Shown here in pieces: positions 48,380 through 59,241 of a stretch of DNA of 64,000 nucleotides. The position numbers and the translations under genes are program-made. The stretch's first letter is position 1. Every line of letters begins with the position of its first letter. The stretch lies in the NCBI RefSeq assembly GCF_026212465.1, contig NC_080053.1, forward strand, positions 10,508,972-10,572,971, written 5' to 3'. Source of the stretch: Amaranthus tricolor (taxonomy: Eukaryota; Streptophyta; Magnoliopsida; Caryophyllales; Amaranthaceae). The notes under the pieces were generated by a model, which worked only from the letters and a program-made list of their open reading frames with translations, made no database searches and had not been told where the DNA came from.

Positions 48380-50853
48380 ATGAATTCCAAGCGCAACACC
48401 CAAACAAATACGCGGCAGTCAGAACACCATTCAGTCAATTCAGTTCATAATCAGGAGCCAAGTCCGAACAATGCCCCACCGCCGAACTTCGTCACTCGGC
48501 AGGATCTGGACGCTTTTGCCGCAACTATTACCACTCGTTTTCAGGAATCATTACAACAAGCAGTTCGAACTCTGCCGAATATCCTGCAACCCCAACAACA
48601 GAGTATTCGGCATTCTGCCTGTCGACAAACTGAACAAGTCCCAACCTTCAACCAACAGAATCCTCGCCAGGATCAAGACTTTTGGATTGAGGATGTGGCA
48701 GAAAGCCAAAAGTCTCCTTACCAAAGGACGTTGGGGAGTCGTCGTCCAACGAACTCTCCTGCACCGGATCTAACCGGATCCCTACAAAGATAACTGATCA
48801 GAACCCTAACCGAGCTCCTGAAAAATTCAAGATTCAATGCCCGCCATATTATCAACAGGAGGAAGGTGAAAAGGCAAGACTCAAGGACCTACCTCAACTC
48901 AAAGAGGGTGAGAAAAGAAATACTGAATGAATCTTACCACAGCCCCCTTCGGCAAGGAGAGCACGTAAGGGAGGAACCCTTTTCTGTCCCCGTCATTTTC
49001 AAAACGTCGCTGTCAGCCCGGATACTATCCATTCCAAACCTATACAAAGTTAAGGTATCGGCAGTCAAGCCTTTTGACGGGTCGTATGATCTCGCTGAGC
49101 ACATCGCATCATATCGTGCCCATATGGCAGTTAGTATGACATGCGAGGCCATGCTATGCAAGTTCTTCCCTACTACTCTTTCGGGGATAGCCCTTAACTG
49201 GTACACGGCCCTACCACCAGGAAGTGTAGACAGTTTCGCATCCTTGGAGTCTCTCTTCCTCGACCAATTTGTTGCCGCCAAGAGGCAAAGAAAATCCAAC
49301 CTCCACTTGATGTCCGTGATACAAAGGGAGGGAGAGTACGTCACCTCCTACATTCAGAGGTTTCGCGAGGAAGTCCTATCGATATTGGGAGCTAACAATG
49401 CGACCACGGTCCCAGCTTTGATCAATGACGTCCGAACGCCAAAACTGAAATGGAAGCTCCTGGAACACGACCTTTTACCTACGCCGAAGCTATGGAGATA
49501 GTTCAGAAATTTATTCGAGCGTCTGACATCTGCACACCCCTAGATCCCAACAAGAAGAAGGAAAAGGCGGGGAGATCACAAGAACGGACGCCTAATCGGC
49601 TTAATTCGGACTGCTACGGAAGAGAGAGGTTCCGCTCACCGATGGGACCTCCCCGGGATGAAGGCAGGAGACAGGCACATGCACAAGCTTACCTTATTTA
49701 CGAAGCCAGGGATAACGGGGAATCCCCTTTCAACAGGAGCCAAAAGGATATGTTCTATTCGTTTAGAGAGCAATTGTTGATCCCTCCTAAGGTTTCAACG
49801 TCCCAGAATAGAAGAAATATGAATTTATGGTGCGAGTACCATAAAGAATACGACCACACTTTGTCTTAATGCCGTGAATTGAAAAAATTCCTTGATAGAT
49901 TAGCCGATGAAGGGAAGCTAAATAGATATCTAAAACGTGACAACAGCTGACCTCGAGGTCGTCGAGAAGATAATCGCCAGAGAAATATAAGGAGATCAAA
50001 CGAAAATGATCAACAGACCGAGGCCACTGAAGGTACAATTCATATGATATCAAGGGGATATTCAGAATACTACCCTAATAATCATTCAATCAAAGATAGC
50101 ATTCATACCCTGAAATCTATGACTGTCGAAGAAAAACGAGCAGTAGATGGACCGAAGATGACATTCGGAGAAGTTAGTCAGCCCATTCAGTATCCTTATT
50201 CTGACCCCATTGTACTTACCATCAAGGTGGGCCTCATGAACATCAGGAGGGTTCTGGTAGACACCGACAGCACGGTAGACTTGATAACTATGGACTGTTT
50301 GAAACAGCTCAAATACGGCCCCGAGCACTTCGAGAAGCTAGAACGGCCGCTAGTCGGATTCAGAGGGAGCAGAGTCTGCCCATCCGGTACTATAGTTCTA
50401 CCAGTCAGATTTGGAGATAAGGGAAATGTCCGAACCTTGCCGGTTCGCTTCACTATAGTCGATATTCCATTTCCATACAACATTATCATGGGTCTTCCCC
50501 TTATCAACAAAGCTAAAGCCGTCATATCAACACACCAAATACTCATCCAGTATGAAAAGGACGATGGCAAGGTTGGAATTTTGTACGGGAATCAAAAGAT
50601 CTCAAGAGAATGTCAGGTCAATTCGCTTAAAATGGGGATTCAGAGCAATGAACGCGAGAATGAAAGTCGGAAGAGAAAAGCGGAGCAGGTAGTGTCGGTT
50701 TTACACGTGGCCGATGATGACACCCGTAAAACGACTGAAACTGAGCCAGTAGAAGGATATGAAGAAGTTGCAATTTGGGGTGCTAAAAATATACGTTTTG
50801 GCAAGAATTTAGTCGGATCCCTAAGGGAATACCTAATAGCTGTCATTCGGTAA
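48380..50853 (+). pseudogene. Tat gag and protease
   Basis: ATG 48380 opens a Gln/Asn-rich N-terminus (137 residues to a stop). The retrotransposon gag domain lies at 49060-49420 (VKPFDGSYDLAEHIASYRAH, LNWYTALPPGSVDSFASLE, FREEVLSILG). A CEYHKEYDHTLS*CRELKKFL block near 49840 is the usual zinc-knuckle-like motif, now with a stop before the Cys. The protease frame (50044-50853) has LVDTDSTVDLI where the family has D(T/S)G(S/A): the catalytic Asp is present but Gly is replaced by Asp, which should abolish activity. FPYNIIMGLPLI is the second conserved protease motif. Confidence 0.85.
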
Positions 50854-50859
50854 TTTCGG

Positions 50860-53800
50860 GAGGTGTTTGCCTATACTGTCGAAGAAATGTCTGGAATTCC
50901 AGCCGAGGTAGCTTCACATCACCTCGACATCAAACCCGGTTACAAGCCGGTTAAGCAGAAGCTACGACATCAAGGTGCAGAGAGATCATGAGCCGCCAAA
51001 GAAGAAGTTGATCGGCTGTTGAAAGCCGGATTCATTAAAGAATTCAAGTACTCGGACTGGTTAGCTAACGTAGTCCTTGTGAAGAAGCCATCCGGAAAGT
51101 GGAGGATGTGTGTGGACTTTACAGATTTGAACAAAGCCTGCCCAAAAGATGACTATCCGCTACCCAAGATAGATAAGTTGGTTGATTCTACTGCCGGCCA
51201 CGATTTGTTGAGTTTCATGGAAGCCAACGCCGAATATCACTAAATCCTGCTAGCCACGGAAGACAGGCCGCACACCGCCTTTATCACCCCCACGGGGGTT
51301 TATTGCTACATGGTGATGTCTTTCGGCCTGAAAAATGTGGGGGCAACTTACCAACGGATGGTTAATAAGATATTCAAGGACCAAATAAGTCGAAATATAG
51401 AGGTGTACGTTGATGACATGATAGCCAAGAACAAAGGGGTCGAGGACCACGTCGAACACCTTTGTGAGACGTTTGAAACCCTCCTCGCCAACAGAATGCG
51501 CCTTAATCCTGAAAAATGTGTTTTTGGAGTCACTGATGGAAAATGCCTCGGCTTCCTCGTTGATGAAAGAGGAATCGAGGCTAATCCGGACAAGATACAA
51601 GCAATCTTGGCAATGAAGTCACCAAGAACTGTCAAGGAGGTGCAACGCCTCACCGGTTGCATCGCAGCTTTGAGCCGTTTTATATCAAAATCGGTTGATC
51701 GCTGTTCAACATTCTTTTGTGTTTTAAAGCAAGCTAATTTCAAATGGGATGAAGAGGCCGAAAAAGCTTTCATTGAACTGAAAAAATTCCTTGCCGAAAT
51801 GCCCAAGCTCGTTTCACCCTTGCCGGGCGAAACTTTCTATGTATAAATATCTGTTTCAGACTAAACATTGAGTGCGGTGTTGGTGGCGGAAAGACACAAA
51901 CAACAAGTGCCCGTTTACTATATCCGCCACGCTTTTTGCGGCTCAGAGCCCCGCAATAGTTCGATTGAAAAATCACTCTTCGCTTTGGTCATGGCCAGTC
52001 GAAAGCTTAAGCCATACTCCAGTCACACCCCATTGTTGTGCGAACCTCTCAGCCTATAAGAAAATTGCTGGAAAGAAAAAATCAATTGGCCCGTGTCGCA
52101 GACTGGGCCAATCAACTGGCCGATTATGGAATCGAATATGAACCTAGAACGGCCATCAAGGCACAAGCTCTGGCGGATGTCATTGCAAAGATGACTGGAT
52201 CAATGGAAGAAGTTCCCTCGGAAGAAGCATGAAACTCTACGTCGACGGATCCTCTACCCGTCTCCCGTCTCCGTGCCGAAGCGGGATTACTCATAATCTC
52301 TCCCAATGGTGCTAGGCTAGAACATGCAGTGCGATTCAACTTCTCGGCCACCAACAATGAAGCCGAGTATGAAGCCGTACTGTTGGGATTAGGAATATGC
52401 CTTGCATCCGGACCAAAAAAGGTTGTTGCACATACGGACTCGCAACTTATCGCAGGGCATGTGAATGGCGATTATGAAGCGAAGGATGACAGCATGAAGA
52501 TGTACCTCGCCAAGGTAAGGGAAGCAATGGAAAAATTTGACTCGGTAGTAATTCTTCACATTCCTAGATCCGAGAATGCACAAGCCGATGCCCTATCGAG
52601 ATTGGTAAGTTCGGCCATAAATTACGAGCCATGGAGTATAGTTTGGGAAGTACTACCAAGCCCGAGCATTAACGCCTTTATAGAAGGAGTGAATCCGACT
52701 GACTCTTGGATGGATCCCTACATAGTGTTTTTGAGAGACAGACAGCTACCAGAGGACCCTGAGCTAGGGCCGATCATCATGAAAAAGGCGAAATGGTTTG
52801 AATGGTATGACGGGGCGCTGTATAAGAAGTCTTACACTCACCCCCTCCTCAAGTGCGAAACCCCCGACCGAAGGGAACTACATTTTGCGCAAGATACACG
52901 AAGGGGCATGTGGCACACATCAAGGGATACCGACCCTAATTGGGAAGACTTTGAGAAGTGGGTACTATTGGTCCAGTCTCAAGGCCGACGCCGAAAGGTC
53001 GGTTAAGACTTGTGAAAAGTGTCTATTCTATGGAGAAGTGCCTCGCCAGCCCACCAACTATCTCTCTCCAATTCAGGCCGTCCACCCCTTCGACCGGTGG
53101 GGAATCGACCTTCTAGGTCCCTTCCCTCCAGCCAGCGGGCAACGAAGACTTATACTAGTTGCCATAGACTACTTCACAAAGTATGTTGAAGCTGAGGCCC
53201 TTAGCACCATTACAAACAAACAGAATTATATGAAGGAACATCATTACTCGGTAAGGCGTCCCACAAGTCATAATTTCTGATAATGGCCGGCAATTTAACA
53301 AAGCCGCGACCAGAGAATACTACAACCGTTTTAACTTACAGATTAGGTTCACGTCTATAGCCCGCCGCCAGACGAATGGGCAGGTGGAGTCCGAAAACAA
53401 GTCAATACTCAATGGTATCAAGAAAAAGCTAGAAGGGAGACAAAGTAATTGGGTAGAAGAGCTACTCGACATGCTGTAGGCCAATCGGACCACAGTCAAG
53501 GAAGCCAATGGTCATATACCTTTCTCTCTGGTATTCAGCATTGAAGCCGTCCTCCCGGTCGAAGTGGGCATCCCCTCTACCCGAATAATTTACTACGATC
53601 AATATAACAACGATCAAGATAAGCCGATCAACCTCGACCTACTGCCAGAAACAAGAGGAAACTCCTTCCTCAAGGCCCTCGCGCAAAAATAAAGAATGAC
53701 GAGGCAATTTAACAGAAGAGTAAAACCAAAAGGGTTTCAAGCCGGTGATCTTATGCGTAGAAAATTTCAAGCAACATGAAAGATTGTGGAAAAGGAAAAG

Positions 53801-53990
53801 CTTTGGAAGACATGGGACGGACCTTTCAAGGTCACCAAGGTAATTAGACCGGGAACATACGAGCTAGAAGACAATGGCAAACCCTTACCCAGGTCATGGA
53901 ATTCGGACCACTTGAAGAAACTCTATGTTTGGTTCAAGAAACTCTATTTTTCATTTTTCATTTTAAGATTTCTTAGCGGAAGATTTCTTT
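50860..53990 (+). pseudogene. Tat pol: RT, two RNase H domains, integrase
   Basis: Reverse transcriptase: WRMCVDFTDLNKACPKDDYP near 51110, VMSFGLKNVGATYQRM near 51312 and the active site YVDDM near 51410. RNase H follows (SRKLKPYSSHTPLL near 52010, damaged). The extra archaeal-type RNase H is at about 52240-52620 (NNEAEYEAVLLGLGICLAS, VVAHTDSQLIAGHVNGDYEA, NAQADALSRL). Integrase: H-H-C-C motif across 52880-53030, then DRWGIDLLGPFPP, ISDNGRQFN and TNGQVESENKS supplying D, D and E. The C-terminal chromo-like end is at 53800-53940 (WDGPFKVTKVIRPGTYELED). Internal stops near 50990, 51242, 51845 and 53478 and frame shifts kill it. Confidence 0.9.
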
Positions 53991-54290
53991 GTTTTCCTAT
54001 TAGGACATTGTAAGTCGGATACCTCATTGTCGGCACTCCACATTTTGTAATTTGCTCCTCAAAGTGATGCTTAGGGGGCAAGTAAGTCAGGGTATCAAGT
54101 GTAAGGCAATCTTAAGCGACAATGAAATTTTCAAATCAATTGTCGGCAAAGCATAGAACATAAACGAGAACATGCATTAAAAAAGAGAGTTGCAGAACAG
54201 GAATCGTTACAAAACAGGCCGAAGCCTGAAAAATGTAATAGAATATGGGTACAAGGACCATAGTCCACCAAACTAACTTATAAAAATGAA

Positions 54291-56836
54291 AAATCATTCT
54301 TCAAAAAGCTCTTCCACGCTGAACAGCGGGTTCAGCTCCTCCTCGCCGGGGGCCGACCCCTCACCCCCCGAAGCTGCCGGCAAAGCTGGGGTCTCTGAAG
54401 TACGAGGGAGTAAGGGAACGGCGACAATGGGAGAGGATGAAGGGGTTTTCGGCCTCGAAGGGATAGAGATGTCGTAGTGAGCAAAATCGACATCCCTAAA
54501 CCTGGCCTCGACTTCCCCCGAAAGCACCTTCTCCCATGCCTCTTTGTCAACGACATCTTCCTCATCAGGCCCCGCCTCTTCAATCTCCTTAAGCTCTTTG
54601 GTGGCCTGATGAGTTGCCCTATCATATACGGCATCTGCAGCGCTGAAGGACTCCCAGTTAGGAGTTGCCTTCAACTTTTCATGGGCATACTTGAACATCA
54701 GTTCCTTCACCCGCATGCCTTGACTAACAGTGTCGACCCCCAGCCTGGCCACAAACTGCTTGCCCTCCTCGGTCTCTATCCACTCCTTGGCGATTTTCTT
54801 CTAAAATATTTGTTTCTCGCGAACAAGCACGGCCTCTTTCAGAAATCGGCGTTTTTCGCGCATGCCCTCGAGGGAGTGTTGGAGACCTTTGTTCTCCCGG
54901 GTCAGGTTCATGATCTGATCATTTTTCACGATCAGCTTCCCATTCAGCTCATGGACCCTCTTCTTAGCTGCTCGAAGATCGGCATCCATTACCTCTGACC
55001 CGAGTGCAATAGTGATTTCATACTGCATACGAATGTTCATCTACAAAACAGTTCGAAATTAGAAAGAAATCGGACATTTGAGATCCGACAAATAATTGAA
55101 ATCACAGCAAGTTTTAAGTACCTCCGCTTGGAGGGCAAGCAGCTCATTGACCCTTGTTTTGGCAGGAGCAGAAGCGAGCTGAGCCAAGTCCTTGTCGCCC
55201 ACCAGCTGGCCCATCGCCCTCCTCCACCTCAACCTCAACTCTTTGGATGAGAGATTGAAAAAGGCGGAGTTAGAGCTGAACACCACGCCAGTATCCCAAC
55301 GGGTTATTTCGTACTCCCATTCATCTAGCGAGGATGTTGATGCCTCCTTCGACCCACCTACGGCCTTCCCCTTGCCTTTGTCTCCCTTTGGCGGGAGTTC
55401 CTTCTTTCTCTTTGGTGGCTGAGTCGAAGGAGAGGCGCTTCTCTCCCGAACTGACCCACTTGGTGTGGGTTGAGAAGTTTCCTCCGGCAACTTCTTATTC
55501 TTCCCGTCCTGGTAATAGCATAATGTTAGCATGCAAAAGGATCAAACAAGTTGGACTCTAAGGGAAGTCTTAATTACCTTTGGAGGAGGGGAAGATGAGA
55601 TTTGTCTACCTGTGCCTTTCTCTTACGAGATTCGGCCATCATCTGGGCAAAGTTGAAGGAGTTCATGATTTCTGGATACTCTTCTGTAGCTCCTCAAACG
55701 CTATTACTGCAAAAGAAATAATTCGGGTCACAAGACCAGTACAAAAAGAACAATCAGTAGGGGCTTCAACTCACCCTGATGATACTTCGGACTAAGGCCC
55801 ATTGCAGACCAAAATAGTTCATTCTGAAGGTGTCTAAGTTCACCACATAGCTCCTCTAAACCAAAACCGGCTTAAAGCCACCTAATTCTACTTCCTTAGT
55901 AGCATGCTCTATAATCAAAAATTCCTCTAAATTACATTGGGGAACATTGTTGTTGAATTGGAAGTTAGGCCGTTCATCATGACTTGTCTTGACGGGCCAT
56001 GGATCGGCTCTATACAAAAAGACGAAGTCATTTCTGAAACGCTTCATGCTATCTCTCAATCCCTTAACGATTGAAAATCCCCGCATGTGCTGGAAGGTTA
56101 CCCAACCTAGGCCTTAATTGAGCCGCTGTAAATCTCCTAAGTCTAAATATGTACCTAAACGCCGTTAGAGTCGGCTCTACCCCTATAGCTATGCAAATCA
56201 TTATAAAACCTATAATACAGCCCCAACCATTGGGATACAACTCAGACACCGCAATGTTGTAGGAGTTGAGCACCTCTATGGAAAATGGATGAAGAGGAAA
56301 CCTCAAACCCGTCTCCATGGCGTCCTTGTAAACGCCGTTGCACCCTTCGGGCACATGTTTAATGCTGTCTTTCTTCCCCGGCTTCACTAGGGAGTACTCG
56401 TTCGGTGGAGCCCAGCGCTCCCTTACAAAGGACAAGTCCTTATCCAAGGTTGTACTCCAGGTTGGCCGAATAAAATAGTTTAAAGGACCAGAGCCGGGAC
56501 AATACTTTGGCCCATCGTAGTGGGGGTTCTAACCCAAATCTACTGACTCTCTTGTTGAAGTAGGCGCCATTCTGATAGCAGCTCTTGGATACGCGCTGTA
56601 GGAGGGGAAAACGACCGTTATACCCTCTAAACTACAAGGATCAATCTCATAACGCCTGGGGGTAAAAGCTATAGTGGGTTCCCAAGGAAAAGGGTACAAA
56701 GTCTCCGGATAATATACGGGAGAGTCCAGACATGACTCATTTATATCAGCCTCAGTGGCGTATTTATATACGCCAAAAAATTAGTGTCTACATCAATATC
56801 GTCAAAGTTAAATCGCGCAAAAGAATAGTCGACCAT
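54291..56836 (-). pseudogene. Antisense gene of the Tat element (Transposase_28-like)
   Basis: Read from ATG 56836 on the minus strand: an acidic N-terminus (VDYSFARFNFDDIDVDTNFL), a frame change, then the block with LRFPLHPFSIEVLNSYNIAV and WGCIIGFIMICIAIGVEPTL at 56330-56170. The next part includes RFRNDFVFLYRADPWPVKTS. Further segments (55532-55059, 55040-54801, 54752-54294) encode a Ser/Pro/Lys-rich linker and a long predicted coiled coil with ARLGVDTVSQGMRVKELMF near its end. The core matches the plant 'putative gypsy type transposon' domain (Transposase_28). Antisense genes between pol and the 3' LTR are known for Tat elements such as Grande and RIRE2; their role is not established. Introns probably separate the segments. 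Stops exist. Confidence 0.75.
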
Positions 56837-56980
56837 TATTTTTATACAAAGCCTAAAAACAAGAAACGTACCTGACTGAAGTTCTAGAACGAAAGAAAGC
56901 TTGGAAATTGGAAATTCTTGGAAAATCTTAAATGCTCTCGAAATCAAGATAGGGAAATGAGGGAAATGAGCTCAAGTCCC

Positions 56981-56990
56981 CTATTTATAG
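56981..56990 (-). promoter_or_regulatory. TATA box of the antisense gene
   Basis: CTATAAATAG on the minus strand, about 145 bp upstream of the antisense ATG at 56836, followed by a CT-rich leader. A good plant core-promoter match in the correct place. Confidence 0.6.
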
Positions 56991-57057
56991 GGAAAAGAAG
57001 GTAAACAGTAAAAGTGGACACAGTTTCCCATGTTGAAGTTGTCATCGCCCTATTCAG

Positions 57058-58034
57058 CCTTCCTTGGATGAACTCCAACAGAGTCCGTATTATGTTTCGA
57101 ACTTGGGGCTCATTAGCCCAAGTGCTTTTCAAGATTGGGACTCATTAGCCTAAGTGTTATTCAAACTTGGGGCTTATTAGCCCCTCACATCGTTTGACTC
57201 GGACTCCCCAGGGGAGGGGGAGTCCCCTCTTATTCGGCACCCTGCTATATTTGCCAGGTGCCTAACCCTATTCGGCCCCTTCCTTGGATGGACTCCAACG
57301 GGGTCCGTATTATGTTTCGAACTTGGGGCTTATTAGCCCAAGTGTTTTCATGTTTGGGGCTCCTAAGCCCAAGTGTTATTCAAACTTGGGGCTTATTAGC
57401 CCCTTACATCATCTGACTCGGACTCCCCAGGGGAAAGGGAGTCCCCTCTTATTCGGCACCCTGCTATATTCGGCAGGTACCTCACCCTATTCGGCCCCTT
57501 CCTTGGATGGACTCCAACGGGGTCCGTATTATGTTTCGAACTTAGGGCTCATCAGCCCAAGTGCTTTCAAGCTTGGGGCTCCTTAGCCCAAGTGTTATTC
57601 AAACTCGGGGATTATTAGTCCCTCACATCGTCCGACTCGGACTCCCAAAGGGAGGGGGAGTCCCCTCTTATTCGGCACCCTGCTATATTCGGAAGGTGCC
57701 ACACCTTATTTGGCCCCTTCCTTGAAAGGACTCCAATGGGGTCCGTATTATGTTTCGAACTTGGGGCTCATTAGCACAAGTGTTTTCAAGCTTAAGGCTC
57801 CTTCAGCCCAAGTGTTATTCAAACTTGGGGCTTATTAGCCCCTCACATCGTCTAACTCGGACTCCCCAGGGAAGGGGGAGTCCTCTCTTATTCGGCACCT
57901 TGCTATATTCGGCAGGCCCCTTTCTTGGATGGACTCCAATGGGGTTCGCATTATGTTTCGAACTTAGGGCTCATTAACCCAAGTGTTTTTCAAGATTGGG
58001 GCTCATTAGCCTAAGTGATATTCAAACTTGGGGC
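57058..58034 (+). repeat. 219-bp tandem repeat array
   Basis: CCTTCCTTGGATGGACTCC-type starts occur at 57058, 57278, 57497, 57716 and 57919: periods of 220, 219, 219 and 203 bp (the last has an internal deletion). Each unit carries several TTGGGGCTCATTAGCCCAAG sub-repeats and GGACTCCCCAGGG. The array lies between the antisense gene and the 3' LTR remnant. Confidence 0.95.
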
Positions 58035-58252
58035 TTATTAGCCCCTCACATCGTCCGACTCGAACTCCTCAAAGAGGGAGGAGTCCCCTATTCGGCCAGT
58101 TCGTTATTCGGACTCCTCAGGGAAGGAGGAGTCCCCTATTCGGCCTGTTCGTTATTCGGACTTCTTAGAGAAGGAGGAGTCCCCTATTCGACCAGCTCGT
58201 TATTTGGACTCCTCTGAGAAAGAGGAGTCCCCTATTCGGCCAGCTCCTTATT
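58035..58252 (+). repeat. 48-bp tandem repeat array
   Basis: GTCCCCTATTCGG recurs at 58083, 58131, 58179 and 58227, exactly every 48 bp. Each unit has GTTATTCGGACTCCTC. It is derived from, or shares words with, the end of the 219-bp unit (AGTCCCCTCTTATTCGGC). Confidence 0.95.
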
Positions 58253-58320
58253 CGGCAGCCGATTCCATCTCAAGACAAATTCTTTCCTAAATTAAGTTGA
58301 CTTTTTTAGAGGCAGAAACA
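58253..58320 (+). repeat. 3' LTR remnant of the Tat element
   Basis: 68 bp matching the last 68 bp of the 5' LTR with a few differences (GATTCCATCTCAAGACAAAT versus GGTTCCATCTCAAGACAATT). The remaining ~350 bp of the LTR are missing and replaced by the tandem array. Confidence 0.9.
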
Positions 58321-58896
58321 ATACTCATTACTCAAATCATACACAAATCATACAACAAATTGAACCTAAATTAAACATAGTCATAAAATGTACTTTACAA
58401 AACACAAATAAAATTGTTTTTCTCAAAGAATTATACCCAAAGCCAAAAAGCAGCAGGCGGCAACCACGGTCAGCAGACAGAAGCGGCAGGCCGGCAGCAA
58501 CGGTTTCCAGTCAGGCGTTCAGCAGGCATACGGGCGACGGCGGTCAAGGGACCAAGGCGGCAAAGCAGTCTGCAATTAAAAGTACGAAAACAGAGAGGAT
58601 GATTGAAGTCGAAGGTGAAAGACCTGACAAGGCAAGAATCAGAAATTAGAGGGATATTGAATAGCCAAAAATTTCCTTCCTTTAATTTATTAATTAATTG
58701 TAATACGTATTAATAAGGTTAAAATCATAAATTATCACATGTGAGTGTTGTAGTTTACTGGTATTGAATTCTCTATGCTTTCCAATAAGTCATGGGTTTG
58801 AGGCTTACTAAAAAATATTGGTTTGATAAATGTTTCTTAATATTTTTTAATGGGTTTACATATGCAACCCCACCACCTACATTGTATCCGTCACTA
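58321..58896 (-). other. 5' part of the hAT element, no domain
   Basis: The hAT sequence resumes after the ATACT duplication. 58440-58580 is GC-richer with repeated CAGCAGGC / GGCGGCA words; 58650-58896 is AT-rich and ends at the terminal inverted repeat. Probably the untranslated leader and an intron. Confidence 0.5.
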
Positions 58897-58980
58897 TTAT
58901 GTACTCAATAATCAATATTATCATAAGCATAACCTAAATTTCAATAGCTTTTTAGCGAACTTGAAATATCACAACTTATA

Positions 58981-59239
58981 CTCCCTCCTATTCACCTTAA
59001 GTGTCTCATTTACTTTTGAGACACTATTCTTCTATCACTCTTAAATTGCATTTTATTATTAATCTATAAGTTAAAACATAGTCATGTGGGATTTTATTTG
59101 ATTCGTTTTGATGTAAAGATTATTAATATCAACTTTTTATAATTTTTAATTGTACATAACTCAATATATTAAGGATTGAATAAGTGCATTGAATAAAGTG
59201 AATAAAGTAAATGAGACACTTAAGATGAATAGGAGGGAG
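58981..59239. mobile_element. Stowaway MITE
   Basis: Terminal inverted repeats CTCCCTCCTATTCACCTTAA / TTAAGATGAATAGGAGGGAG, extending about 35 bp to a shared TGTCTCATTTACT, with TA duplications (58979-58980, 59240-59241). 259 bp, no coding capacity. A well-preserved member of the Tc1/mariner-related Stowaway group. Confidence 0.9.
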
Positions 59240-59241
59240 TA

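Larger units (their letters stand above)
47903..58320 (+). mobile_element. Tat-lineage Ty3/gypsy retrotransposon, 10.4 kb
   Basis: Flanked by ATACT on both sides (47898-47902, 58321-58325), a perfect 5-bp duplication. Order: 5' LTR, primer site, gag, protease, reverse transcriptase, RNase H, a second (archaeal-type) RNase H, integrase, an antisense gene, tandem repeats and a 68-bp remnant of the 3' LTR. The second RNase H and the antisense ORF place it in the Tat lineage. All genes have some stops, so it is no longer autonomous. It inserted in a hAT element that was already present. Confidence 0.95.
45554..58896 (-). mobile_element. hAT transposon (about 2.9 kb) split by a gypsy element
   Basis: The left end begins CAGTGGCGAACCTAAGAT. 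The right end in reverse complement begins TAGTGACGGATACAATGTAG, and both share GGGGTTG at 30-35 bp. The flanks are TTATTTAC (45546-45553) and TTATGTAC (58897-58904), an 8-bp duplication with one mismatch, as expected for hAT. The transposase gene is on the minus strand. A 10.4-kb retrotransposon at 47903-58320 interrupts the element, and 58326-58896 is its remaining 5' part. Confidence 0.85.

Noticed and set aside
48934..49344. 136-codon minus-strand ORF opposite gag, and similar ORFs opposite protease and reverse transcriptase (50196-50570, 51348-51806)
   Set aside because: Shadows of the sense gag-pol coding strand without recognisable domains.
54477..54998. Plus-strand 173-codon ORF downstream of pol
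   Set aside because: It is the complement of the antisense Tat gene's coiled-coil region and shows no recognisable domain; envelope-like genes were considered and are not supported.
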